DNA of 22,188 nt from an uncultured Bacteroidaceae bacterium (GCA_904501945.1 CAJGCU010000029.1:1-22188); one strand, 5' to 3'. Shown: positions 1 through 7,532, numbered from the stretch's first letter. Notes: a model not told the origin generated them from the sequence alone. Numbers and translations are program-made.

Positions 1-853
1 CGATGTGCGTGTAAATCTGTGTGGTGGCAATGGATTCATGACCCAGCATGGCCTGAATGGCCCGCAGGTTTGCCCCTCCCTCGAGCAGCGAGGTGGCAAA
101 CGAGTGGCGAAGCGTGTGAGGTGATACGGTTTTCTGAATGCCAGCTTTTGCCACGAGTTCCTTAATCATCAGGAAAACCATGACACGTGTCAGTGGCTTT
201 TTGCGTCGATAGCTGATGAACAGAAAGTCTTGATATTCAGCAGGGATGGTCAGTCTGTTGCGGCCTTCTCTGTATAGTTCTATTTCATGGATGGCTTTCT
301 CGGAGATAGGCACAAGTCGTTGCTTCGACCCCTTTCCTTCAACCTTGATGAATCCCTCCTCGAGATACATGTTGCTGATTTTCAGATTGACCAGTTCGCT
401 GACTCGTAAGCCGCAGCTGAAGAGTGTTTCGATAATAGCCTTGTTGCGATGCCCTTCTGGCTGACTCAAGTCAATCACGGATTCTATGGCGTCAATCTCC
501 TCAACCGACAGGACGTCTGGCAGATGTTGAGGCTTCTTGGGGAACTCCAGCAGTTCGGTAGGATTGACACTGAGCACGTCGCCAATCACCAGAAAGTGGT
601 AGAAGCTTCTTACCCCCGACAGGATGCGAGAGAGTGAAACAGGATGGATGCCAATGTCAATCATGAGCGATGCAAACCTGTGCAAGTCTTCCAGTTGCAC
701 TTCCATTAAATCTTTTCCCTCATCCTTGATGAATCTCAGAAATTTATCAAGGTCTCGCATATAGGCATCAATGGTGTTGGACGAACTGCCTTTTTCCAGT
801 TTCAGATACTGGTAGTAGCGCCGTACAAGCCTGTCCTGTTCTTTCTTCTCCAT
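1..853 (-). CDS. xerD: Tyrosine recombinase XerD (3' end cut by window edge)
   Basis: Site-specific tyrosine recombinase that should act with XerC at the chromosomal dif site to resolve dimers at division. The first 284 residues are visible, with the ATG at 853 (MEKKEQDRLVRRYY). The N-terminal SAM-like DNA-binding domain covers roughly residues 1-100 and the catalytic domain follows. The catalytic set is complete: R150 (CGLRVSEL), K174 (GKGSKQR), H246 and R249 (HTLRH), H272 (LGHES) and nucleophile Y281 (QIYTHI). Each lies two residues beyond the E. coli XerD position as I remember it, so only about 15-20 residues are missing beyond the left edge. It is divergent from the S41 protease gene, with a 156-bp gap. 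XerC or an integrase is less likely because the spacing fits XerD exactly and no phage or mobile genes are nearby. Confidence 0.93.
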   Translation of the reverse strand, partial: MEKKEQDRLVRRYYQYLKLEKGSSSNTIDAYMRDLDKFLRFIKDEGKDLMEVQLEDLHRFASLMIDIGIHPVSLSRILSGVRSFYHFLVIGDVLSVNPTELLEFPKKPQHLPDVLSVEEIDAIESVIDLSQPEGHRNKAIIETLFSCGLRVSELVNLKISNMYLEEGFIKVEGKGSKQRLVPISEKAIHEIELYREGRNRLTIPAEYQDFLFISYRRKKPLTRVMVFLMIKELVAKAGIQKTVSPHTLRHSFATSLLEGGANLRAIQAMLGHESIATTQIYTHI

Positions 854-857
854 GTTG

Positions 858-865
858 CAAAGATA
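858..865 (-). promoter_or_regulatory. Putative -7 box of the xerD promoter
   Basis: On the minus strand the sequence reads TATCTTTG, a perfect match to the Bacteroidetes -7 consensus TAnnTTTG. No clear -33 TTTG was found. The box ends only 4 bp before the xerD ATG, so transcription would start at or very near the start codon. The same 11 bases (TATCTTTGCAA) recur in the divergent promoter at 983. Confidence 0.5.
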
Positions 866-982
866 AGAAAGAATTAGGAATTAGAGATAGGATGTTGTTT
901 TTTAATTGTTTAATTTCGTGAAAAAATCACCTGAATGTCAAAATTCCTTCTTTCTCCTTCCTCTTTACCTAATTAAATTCCC

Positions 983-990
983 TATCTTTG
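983..990 (+). promoter_or_regulatory. Putative -7 box for the S41 protease cluster
   Basis: TATCTTTG matches the Bacteroidetes TAnnTTTG box and lies 19 bp upstream of the ATG at 1010, implying a leader of about 15 nt. The -33 region is pyrimidine-rich (around 960-967) without a clear TTTG. It probably drives the S41, small membrane protein and DUF3108 genes. Confidence 0.55.
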
Positions 991-1009
991 CAAGAAAATC
1001 AGTATATTC

Positions 1010-2734
1010 ATGAAAAAGACACTCCTTATATTGTTTTCTGTGCTGGCATGGACATCGGCATGGGCACAGACCGAACACCAATTCTCGGTGGCTAAGAATC
1101 TGGACATTTTCAACAATATCTATCGTCAGCTCGACCTCTTCTATGTCGATTCGCTGGAAGCAGACAAGGTGATACGTGTGGGCATTGATGCAATGCTGGA
1201 GGAATTAGACCCCTATACGGTGTATTATCCGGAAGAGGACATGAGTGACTTGAAGCTGATGACAACAGGAAAGTATGGCGGCATTGGCTCCATTATCCGT
1301 CTGCGAGAGGACTCCACTGTCATCATCCACGAACCCTATCCCGACATGCCAGCAGCAGAAGCAGGCTTGCAGGTGGGTGACGTGCTGCTGCAGATTGACG
1401 ACAAAGACTTGAAGGGAATGAGTACGGCAGAAGTCAGCGAACTCTTGCGTGGCGAACCTGGCACTACTTTTGTGCTCCGTGTCCAGCGGCCAGACGAAAA
1501 GAAAGCGCGCGACTTCAAGATTACTCGTCGCAGCATCAAGAAAGCCCCGATTCCCTATTGCGGACTGAAGGGAACAGCAGGATACATCAGCCTGAACGAG
1601 TTTACCGAAGGATGCTCGAAAGATGTGCGTAAGGCCATCATCACCCTCAAGGAGAAAGGCGCAAAGAGCATCATCCTCGACCTGCGCAACAATGGAGGCG
1701 GACTGCTGGGCGAAGCCGTTGAGATTGTCAATCTCTTCGTCCCCAAAGGCATCAAGATTCTGGAAACCAAAGGCAAGGTTCGTGCGGCAAGTGCTTCCTA
1801 CACCACGCAGAATGAACCGCTCGACCTCGAAATTCCACTTGCCGTCCTCGTCGATGGCAGTTCGGCCAGTGCATCCGAAATTGTGGCTGGCTCGCTGCAA
1901 GACCTCGACCGCGCAGTCATCATAGGCGACAAAACTTTTGGCAAAGGACTTGTGCAGAGTCCGCGCGAACTGCCCTACAATGGCAGCATCAAGCTCACCA
2001 CGGCAAAATACTACATACCGTCGGGACGCTGCATCCAAGCCATTGACTATAAGCAGCGCCGACAAGATGCAGAGACCTATCGCGCCACAGGCAAGAAAGC
2101 CGAGAAGCGCGACAGCCTGAAGACCATCTTCCGCACGGCAGGCGGCCGCGAAGTGACCGAAGGCAGCGGCATCATGCCCGATGTGGCCGTGAAGCAGCAC
2201 GCGCCGCAGAATCCATCCATTTATCCCTATGCCATTTCTGGAAACTTCATGAACAACACCAACGACACCCTCGTTTCCACCATTCTCATCTATCTCTCCA
2301 GCGATGATGTCTTGATAGACTGGGGTACCCGATATTTCCAGAAGCACCCCTCCATCCCCGCAGTCAAGGATTTTGTGCTGACCGATGCCGACTACGAAGA
2401 TTTCAAGGCAATGGTCAAGGATAGCGGATTCAAGTACGACCGCATGAGCGAGAAACGCCTCGACGACCTCAAGAAAACCGCACAGTTTGAAGGCTACTAC
2501 GATGACGCCAAGGCAGAGTTTGATGCCTTGGAGAAAAAGCTCACACACAACCTCGACCGTGAGATGGACCGCCAGAAACAAGGCATCCTGAAGCTGATGG
2601 CACAAGAAGTCATCAAGCGTTATTATTACCAGTCGGGAAAGATTGAAGAAGCCCTCAAAAGCGATGTGCAGCTCGAACGAGCCGTCACGTTGCTGAATGA
2701 CGAAGCCGAATACAAAAAGATTCTAGTTTTTTAA
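1010..2734 (+). CDS. Secreted S41-family C-terminal processing protease with PDZ domain
   Basis: Serine protease of the CtpA/Prc family, expected to act in the periplasm or outer envelope by clipping proteins near their C-termini. The 574-residue protein starts with a signal peptide (MKKTLLILFSVLAWTSAWA, cleavage near residue 19). A PDZ domain follows at roughly 89-165 (GGIGSIIRL to FVLRVQRP), then the S41 core. The catalytic Ser is S287 in SSASASE, the general-base Lys is K312 in KTFGKG (25 residues later, the usual family spacing), and Q316 follows four residues on. The C-terminal part, about 430-574, is charged, helical and without an assigned function. Its ATG lies 19 bp after a -7 box. 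A heptamer array begins at the base after its stop codon. The cluster continues with a membrane protein and DUF3108. The substrate is unknown. Confidence 0.92.
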   Translation: MKKTLLILFSVLAWTSAWAQTEHQFSVAKNLDIFNNIYRQLDLFYVDSLEADKVIRVGIDAMLEELDPYTVYYPEEDMSDLKLMTTGKYGGIGSIIRLREDSTVIIHEPYPDMPAAEAGLQVGDVLLQIDDKDLKGMSTAEVSELLRGEPGTTFVLRVQRPDEKKARDFKITRRSIKKAPIPYCGLKGTAGYISLNEFTEGCSKDVRKAIITLKEKGAKSIILDLRNNGGGLLGEAVEIVNLFVPKGIKILETKGKVRAASASYTTQNEPLDLEIPLAVLVDGSSASASEIVAGSLQDLDRAVIIGDKTFGKGLVQSPRELPYNGSIKLTTAKYYIPSGRCIQAIDYKQRRQDAETYRATGKKAEKRDSLKTIFRTAGGREVTEGSGIMPDVAVKQHAPQNPSIYPYAISGNFMNNTNDTLVSTILIYLSSDDVLIDWGTRYFQKHPSIPAVKDFVLTDADYEDFKAMVKDSGFKYDRMSEKRLDDLKKTAQFEGYYDDAKAEFDALEKKLTHNLDREMDRQKQGILKLMAQEVIKRYYYQSGKIEEALKSDVQLERAVTLLNDEAEYKKILVF

Positions 2735-2800
2735 GTCCGTTGTCCGTTGTCCGTTGTCCGTAGTCCGTAATCCGTTGTCTGTTGTCTGTTGTCCGTTGTC
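2735..2800 (+). repeat. Heptamer tandem array (GTCCGTT)n, nine units
   Basis: Nine 7-bp units plus 3 nt follow one another from the base right after the S41 stop codon to 9 bp before the next ATG. Units are GTCCGTT with variants GTCCGTA, ATCCGTT and GTCTGTT. Variation is confined to a few positions, so the array is old or under constraint. It forms almost the whole intergenic gap. Confidence 0.9.
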
Positions 2801-2809
2801 AATTATATT

Positions 2810-3019
2810 ATGTCATTAAGAAACAATAAAATAACCCGACTTAACCGCTACATGATGCTTGGCACGCTATTCCTCGGAATCCTCGTGCTTGGATGCGTGT
2901 TCGCATTTCTTTACCTGTCCTTCAATCCTGACAACCCCTTTGGGCTGCCAGCCGAAGAAACACCAGTAGCCGACAGTGTCATCTTCATGGTCAGCGATTC
3001 CATCCTGCTCGAACCCTAA
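2810..3019 (+). CDS. Small single-span membrane protein, function unknown
   Basis: A 69-residue protein starting at the ATG at 2810 (MSLRNNKITRLNRYMMLG). An upstream in-frame TTG at 2789 lies inside the heptamer array and is unlikely to be used. It has a basic N-terminus, one hydrophobic segment at about residues 15-36 (GTLFLGILVLGCVFAFLYL), and a short acidic tail of about 30 residues ending DSILLEP. The positive-inside rule puts the tail in the periplasm. The stop codon is one base from the ATG of the DUF3108 gene, so translational coupling is likely. I do not recognise a family. The tight spacing with an S41 protease and a DUF3108 protein suggests a shared envelope role, which is inference. 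Confidence 0.7.
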   Translation: MSLRNNKITRLNRYMMLGTLFLGILVLGCVFAFLYLSFNPDNPFGLPAEETPVADSVIFMVSDSILLEP

Positions 3020-3020
3020 C

Positions 3021-3803
3021 ATGAGAAAACTTGCCCTCCTTCTCCTTGCCGTCAGCGCAGCATATATCGGCATCTGCGCCCAGTGCCCCCGAGAGAACAC
3101 CGCTTTCAAGGCAGGCGAGACACTTACCTATGACCTTTATTTCAACTGGAAATTCATCTGGGTGAAATGCGGCGCAGCACACTACACCATGCGCGCAGCC
3201 ACCTATCAGGGACAGCCCGCCCTGCGCAACGACCTGCTCTTCACCAGCAACAAACGCTGCGATCTGCTCTTCACCATGCGCGACACCCTCATATCCTACA
3301 TCACCCCCCAGCTCGTACCCCTCTACTTTCGCAAGGGCGCACTCGAAGGAAAGCATTACACCGTCGACGAAGTATGGTACACCTATCCCCATGGGCGCAG
3401 CCATGTGGAGCAGCATTTTCTCAATCGTCACGGACAGTGGTCGGAACATCATCATGAGTCCGACGAGTGCAACTACGATATGCTCTCCATCCTCTCCCTT
3501 GCACGCACCTTCAACACAGCCGACTATCGGGTGGGGCAGCGCATCCATTTCCCCATGGCCACAGGCAAGAAAGTAGAGCAGCAGACACTCGTCTATCGCG
3601 GAAAAGAAGACTTCGAAGCCAACGACAACAACATCTACCGCTGCCTTGTATTCTCCCTGCTCGACTACGAAGTGCAGGGCAAAGACAAAGAACTGCTCCG
3701 CTTCTATGTCACCGACGACACACGTCACATCCCCGTCCGCATCGACTTCTATCTGCGCTTCGGAACAGCAAAAGCATTTCTTAACAGCTCCGACCAAAAC
3801 TGA
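3021..3803 (+). CDS. Secreted DUF3108 family protein
   Basis: A 260-residue protein starting at 3021. An earlier in-frame ATG at 2976 would add 15 residues overlapping the preceding gene and would bury the signal peptide, so it was rejected. Residues 1-20 form a signal peptide (MRKLALLLLAVSAAYIGICA). The mature part begins with the pattern typical of DUF3108, FKAGETLTYDLYFNWKF, and runs through a beta-rich body (MRDTLISYITPQLVPLYFRK, GKHYTVDEVWY). It ends in LLRFYVTDDTRHIPVRIDFY, which resembles the family's closing strands. The family has no firm biochemical role; many members are exported beta proteins. It is the last gene of the S41 cluster. Family assignment is from memory of its motifs. 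Confidence 0.8.
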   Translation: MRKLALLLLAVSAAYIGICAQCPRENTAFKAGETLTYDLYFNWKFIWVKCGAAHYTMRAATYQGQPALRNDLLFTSNKRCDLLFTMRDTLISYITPQLVPLYFRKGALEGKHYTVDEVWYTYPHGRSHVEQHFLNRHGQWSEHHHESDECNYDMLSILSLARTFNTADYRVGQRIHFPMATGKKVEQQTLVYRGKEDFEANDNNIYRCLVFSLLDYEVQGKDKELLRFYVTDDTRHIPVRIDFYLRFGTAKAFLNSSDQN

Positions 3804-3827
3804 ATAAAAGAATACGAGAATCGCCAA

Positions 3828-3884
3828 AAAAAAGTAAGAAAACAGGCACAGAATATAAAAAAAAACAAAAAAGTAAGAAAACAG
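3828..3884 (+). repeat. Short A-rich direct repeat, two copies 39 bp apart
   Basis: The 18-mer AAAAAAGTAAGAAAACAG occurs at 3828-3845 and again at 3867-3884. It lies in an A-rich stretch upstream of the -7 box at 3897, where it may act as an upstream curved or AT-rich element. Function is inferred only from position. Confidence 0.6.
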
Positions 3885-3896
3885 CGAAAAAAAACG

Positions 3897-3904
3897 TAAT
3901 TTTG
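3897..3904 (+). promoter_or_regulatory. Putative -7 box upstream of the secreted CBM-like protein
   Basis: TAATTTTG is a perfect TAnnTTTG match in an A-tract-rich region. No good -33 TTTG is visible. Transcription would start near 3909-3912, giving a leader of about 115 nt that contains the duplicated small-gene end and the heptamers. Confidence 0.5.
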
Positions 3905-3910
3905 CAGATA

Positions 3911-3933
3911 TATAGACTTCGACAACCTCTGGT
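3911..3933 (+). pseudogene. Duplicated 3' end of the small MKKTYITP gene
   Basis: These 23 bases are identical to the reverse complement of 11458-11480, the last codons of the small gene at 11455. Read here on the plus strand they still spell DFDNLW, but without a stop codon. The match stops abruptly on the left. On the right it runs into heptamer units after a 7-nt difference. It is a relic or a shared repeat end rather than a gene. Confidence 0.7.
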
Positions 3934-3966
3934 CCGTAATCCGTCGTCCGTTGTCCGTAGTCCGTA
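3932..3966 (+). repeat. Heptamer tandem array, five units
   Basis: Five units (GTCCGTA, ATCCGTC, GTCCGTT, GTCCGTA, GTCCGTA) of the same 7-bp family as at 2735. They directly follow the duplicated small-gene end and lie within the presumed 5' leader of the next gene. Confidence 0.85.
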
Positions 3967-4025
3967 ATATCCGAACATAGAAAAACTTATATCAAACCAA
4001 TTTATTAACCTCAAAATTGAATATT

Positions 4026-7010
4026 ATGAAGAAATTTCTACTTTTTTCTTCGCTTTTGGCATCTGTGGGGATTATGAATGCACAGGTGACTCCAAAAGTA
4101 CAACCTGAAACACTTGTTGCTGGTAACAAGTACGTGTTAGTGAATGCGGCTCAGAATACTACTCAGTACATGAGCAGAACTGGTTGGGACGGAGCTCTCT
4201 ATTTCCTGGGCGAAACAGACTCCAAGTATGCTGACCATCAGTTTGCAGCTGTAGATAATGGCGATGGCACTTGGTCTTTTACGCAGTCTGAAGAAATAAT
4301 AGAAGGGGAAGGAGAGCCAGACATCTACTACATGGGTATTCCAACAGGTTCAAGCAACCTTAACCTTAATCTGGTTGAACCTGCAAAATGGATTGTAACA
4401 AAAAGTTCGAAGCATGCAGGTTTTTACCAGCTGATGGCTGGCGAGGGCAATAACCCTAACTGTGTGAATCTCAAACTGCACCTAAATGGAGGATATCAGT
4501 ATTTTGTTATCTCTGAACCTATCAGTGGCGGTGCTTGGTATCCAGATTTTGCAGGTGGTGCAACAAAGACTGGTGAGTATGATGAAAACGACGAGGAGAT
4601 TGTCATCATCAATGACTCGACATCTTTCAACTGGGGCTTTATCTCTGTTGACAAGCTTCCTGCATATTACGCAGATCTCAAATTCTCTGGCGCTATCAAT
4701 AATTTCTATGCTAACTATTGTGACTTAGAGGAGTATGCAGCAGGTTTCCTTGCAACCTATGATGCTGTGGCTAAGCTTTATAATGATGCACAGAATATTG
4801 ACGAACTGACAGAGTCTGGCATTAACGAAATGATTGATGAAAAGGTGTCTTTGCAGAAAAATATTGATGCTGCAATTGCTCTCAATGAAACAGACGATGC
4901 AGTTTTGGCTGCAGCTATTGCTTCTGCCAAGGAGGCATTTGATACAAAAATAGCTGTCGCAGAGGTGCAGGATGCTAATCAGACACTCAAAAAGGCAATG
5001 GAAAACTATGCATTGGGAGGCGGTGATATCACTTCGCTCGGAAAGAACATGTCTTTTGAAGACCTTTCAACTCAGGGCGGTTCAATGACTTCTGGTGTAG
5101 GTCCTGCTCCTGCTGGCTGGAATGTTTACATCAATGGCAAGCAGGTGGTGACTGCAGAAGAAGTTTCTGCAGCTGGCGTTACAGCATGGCATGGTGTCAA
5201 CGATGATAGCGAGGGTGCTATCAAGGATGGTTTGATGGCATTCGGTCTTTGGGTTGGAGCCATTCCAACTTATGAGGTTTCACAGACTATTGAAGGTCTT
5301 GAGAATGGAACGTATGAGATTACTGCTGGCTTGATGGCGGGCAGCAATGGCGGCGGTTCACGCTTGACTACTCAGCGCCTTTTTGGTAACCTCAACTCTA
5401 CTTACTATGGTGGCGAATACGACTATAACATAAGCGAGCTCGATAACTCGGAGGTTTATGCTTTCGCCGGCAATGAAATCCTCACAACAGACCGCGAAAT
5501 GCGTCCGGTAACTGTAAAGGCGTTTGTTTATGACGGCACACTTACTTTTGGTGTTCGCACTGACGGCAATAGCCAGGCTGCCATAGCTGGTACAGGACAA
5601 GGTGGTTCTGGATGGTTCAAGGTTGATAACTTTACCATTAACAATCTGGGCTATAATGCAGAAGATGCTATGGAAATCTTTGGTCACTATACAAACCTCT
5701 TGAGCGAATATGAAGGAGAAATGATGTCAAATGAAATTGCTGACAAGTTGCAGGAGAGCGATTTGGGCGGTATAACAGCAGCAAGTTCACAAGAAGAAAT
5801 TATTGCAGGTATCCTTAACGCAAAGGGATTGCTCAAGGATGTTGATGAATCAGTTAAGGCTTACCAGAAACTGAGCGAAGCAATAGAACAGCACTATCTG
5901 TCTCTGGAACAGTATGAAAATAAACTGGGTTCAGGTATATATGGAGACATTATTCAGGAGGCTCAGAATGCGTACGATGATGGTACTGTAGCTGACGGTG
6001 AAGCAGTGGATTCTATCATCGCAGTGCTCAATGCTGCTCTTCAGGAATGTATCCAGTCTGATGTAATTAACGAAGGCGACAACCTTACAGAATACATTCT
6101 GAATCCATCATTCGAGGATCTTTCAGCTCAGGGCGGAAACAATTCTGATGGTTCTGCAGCACCTCCTGCAGGATGGACACTCTCGCTGAATGGTAACATC
6201 GTGACAACTTCAACAGAGGTAGCTGCTGCAGTAAATGCATGGTGCGCTATTAATGCTGGTGATCAACTCAATGGCGTTTATGATGCAGAAGGTAATCCTG
6301 TTACTTCACAGTACACTGATGGCGAGCACCTCTGGGGAATTTGGTCAGCAGCAGTACCTGTTACAGAACTGTCTCAGACTATTAAGGGACTCCCTGCTGG
6401 TCAGTACACATTAACTGCAGATATTGTCGTTCAGAATGACTGGGCTGGTTATAACCTTGGTATGCAACGCCTCTTCGCTAATGACTATGTGACCATGTTT
6501 GGTGCAGAAACCGACTATGTACAGAATGCTGACGAACAGCTCTATAACACATTCCCAGAAGATGTGCTGGTGGCTGCTGAGATTGACCAGCTTGTAGCCG
6601 ATGCAACTGTGAAGCATCTCAACTACGCAGGCAACTACGTAAACGAGAACTATGGTGCATCAGGCATTCCTTATACTACTACACTTACTTTTGGTCTTGC
6701 TGAAGCAGGTGATGTGAAGTTCGGTTTCCGTACAAGCCGTGTTAGTGCCGTGGACGGACAGCTTTCTGCTCAGGCATCAATGGGCTGGTTCAAACTCGAC
6801 AACTTTACGCTTACTTATGATTCTGCAACAGTTCCAGCAGGTGCAGAGACCAATGCAGGTGCAACTGATATTGAGAGCGTAGAAGGTGCAGGCAGCAGCG
6901 TGGCTGTTGAGTTCTACACCATCAACGGTGTTCGTCTTGCAGCACCTCAGAAGGGCATCAACATTGTGAAGATGAGTAACGGAACAATTTCTAAGGTTCT
7001 TGTAAAATAA
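4026..7010 (+). CDS. Large secreted protein with two CBM-like modules and helical linkers
   Basis: A 994-residue exported protein. The ATG at 4026 gives a clean signal peptide (MKKFLLFSSLLASVGIMNA); the TTG at 4017 adds only three residues and was rejected. After a beta-rich N-terminal region (about 20-225), a helical FIVAR-like stretch spans about 235-330. A first module at about 336-545 opens NMSFEDLSTQGG and closes GWFKVDNFTINN. A second helical stretch spans about 545-688. A second module at about 690-935 opens NPSFEDLSAQGG and closes GWFKLDNFTLTY. The two modules are diverged copies and resemble CBM4/9-type galactose-binding folds, so glycan binding is likely but unproven. No catalytic domain is recognised. 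The C-terminus (about 958-994, FYTINGVRL to ISKVLVK) resembles a shortened type IX sorting tail. It lies upstream of a GH27 enzyme and has its own promoter and terminator. Confidence 0.75.
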   Translation: MKKFLLFSSLLASVGIMNAQVTPKVQPETLVAGNKYVLVNAAQNTTQYMSRTGWDGALYFLGETDSKYADHQFAAVDNGDGTWSFTQSEEIIEGEGEPDIYYMGIPTGSSNLNLNLVEPAKWIVTKSSKHAGFYQLMAGEGNNPNCVNLKLHLNGGYQYFVISEPISGGAWYPDFAGGATKTGEYDENDEEIVIINDSTSFNWGFISVDKLPAYYADLKFSGAINNFYANYCDLEEYAAGFLATYDAVAKLYNDAQNIDELTESGINEMIDEKVSLQKNIDAAIALNETDDAVLAAAIASAKEAFDTKIAVAEVQDANQTLKKAMENYALGGGDITSLGKNMSFEDLSTQGGSMTSGVGPAPAGWNVYINGKQVVTAEEVSAAGVTAWHGVNDDSEGAIKDGLMAFGLWVGAIPTYEVSQTIEGLENGTYEITAGLMAGSNGGGSRLTTQRLFGNLNSTYYGGEYDYNISELDNSEVYAFAGNEILTTDREMRPVTVKAFVYDGTLTFGVRTDGNSQAAIAGTGQGGSGWFKVDNFTINNLGYNAEDAMEIFGHYTNLLSEYEGEMMSNEIADKLQESDLGGITAASSQEEIIAGILNAKGLLKDVDESVKAYQKLSEAIEQHYLSLEQYENKLGSGIYGDIIQEAQNAYDDGTVADGEAVDSIIAVLNAALQECIQSDVINEGDNLTEYILNPSFEDLSAQGGNNSDGSAAPPAGWTLSLNGNIVTTSTEVAAAVNAWCAINAGDQLNGVYDAEGNPVTSQYTDGEHLWGIWSAAVPVTELSQTIKGLPAGQYTLTADIVVQNDWAGYNLGMQRLFANDYVTMFGAETDYVQNADEQLYNTFPEDVLVAAEIDQLVADATVKHLNYAGNYVNENYGASGIPYTTTLTFGLAEAGDVKFGFRTSRVSAVDGQLSAQASMGWFKLDNFTLTYDSATVPAGAETNAGATDIESVEGAGSSVAVEFYTINGVRLAAPQKGINIVKMSNGTISKVLVK

Positions 7011-7026
7011 ATCATTAAAACTATAG

Positions 7027-7049
7027 AACCGGTGTGTGTCACATCGGTT
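7027..7049 (+). terminator. Hairpin just after the CBM-like protein gene
   Basis: A 10-bp stem (AACCGGTGTG with CACATCGGTT, one G-U pair) closes a 3-nt loop, 16 bp after the stop codon. Only a short T run follows, so it may protect the 3' end together with the next hairpin. Confidence 0.6.
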
Positions 7050-7057
7050 TATCGGTC

Positions 7058-7087
7058 TGCCCCATGTCGATGCGTCGATGTGGGGCA
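7058..7087 (+). terminator. Probable intrinsic terminator
   Basis: TGCCCCA pairs with TGGGGCA, extended inward by about five more pairs including two G-U, for a stem of about 12 bp with a 6-nt loop. It is followed by CACTGATTTTAT, a modest T-rich tract. Likely the end of the transcript of the gene at 4026. Confidence 0.65.
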
Positions 7088-7246
7088 CACTGATTTTATA
7101 AGTATGGCACCTCCTCTAACGCGAGTCGATATACGAAGTTCGTGATCTTTGACGTCTGACTAGAGGCTGAAGAAACCCCCAATTACAACAATCCCTATCT
7201 CTTTCGAATTACCTCAAAATTCATCCCATTTTCAGCTACGCCCACA

Positions 7247-7331
7247 ACCTCAAAAGGGATGAGAGTCTCACCTATACCACAGGTGAGACTCTTACGTGTA
7301 CCATAGGTGAGACTCTCACCCCTTTTGAGGT
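7247..7331. repeat. Nested palindromic element with 29-bp inverted arms
   Basis: The arms 7247-7275 and 7303-7331 are inverted copies matching at 28 of 29 positions (opening ACCTCAAAAGGG, closing CCCTTTTGAGGT). The central 27 bp contain a third copy of the core GGTGAGACTC (7282-7291), so 7262-7273 can also pair with 7281-7292 as a 12-bp stem with a 7-nt loop. The right arm contains the perfect palindrome GGTGAGACTCTCACC (7306-7320). It looks like an intergenic palindromic repeat or a switchable RNA/DNA structure. Confidence 0.85.
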
Positions 7332-7501
7332 ACAATATGAGGCATCGAACAGGTGTCTGTCCAAAGGTGAAAAAAAACACGAGTTCAATAACTTTTCTAT
7401 AACTTCGGATAAAAACAAAATATTCTTACATCGAACTCACGTTCCTCTAGGCTATTTTGCAATAATCCATACTGTGTTTCAGCGAAAAAGGAGGTTTTGT
7501 G

Positions 7502-7532
7502 TTGTTTAGTCTTGTTTTTTTTAATATTTTTG
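7502..7532 (+). promoter_or_regulatory. Promoter of the GH27 gene
   Basis: TATTTTTG (7525-7532) is a perfect TAnnTTTG -7 box. A TTG at 7502-7504 stands 20 bp upstream as a possible -33 element. Transcription would start near 7537, leaving a leader of about 28 nt. This placement rules out the longer open frame starting at 7499, because its first codons would lie upstream of the start of transcription. Confidence 0.6.

Noticed and set aside
246..637. Two plus-strand open frames inside the xerD region
   Set aside because: They are antisense to a complete catalytic recombinase frame and show no domain.
1205..2605. Long open frame (466 codons) antisense to the S41 protease gene
   Set aside because: Antisense shadow caused by codon usage; the plus-strand protein has all family motifs and a promoter, while the antisense product has no recognisable domain.
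7247..7331. Invertible promoter flanked by recombinase sites
   Set aside because: The centre is only 27 bp, contains no promoter box, and inversion would barely change the sequence; xerD here is the dif-type recombinase, not a neighbouring invertase.
7195..7380. 61-codon minus-strand open frame over the nested palindrome
   Set aside because: Its middle is the palindrome read through (SLTYGTRKSLTCGIGETL), with no promoter or ribosome-binding site; repeat structure explains it better. It could still be a relic.
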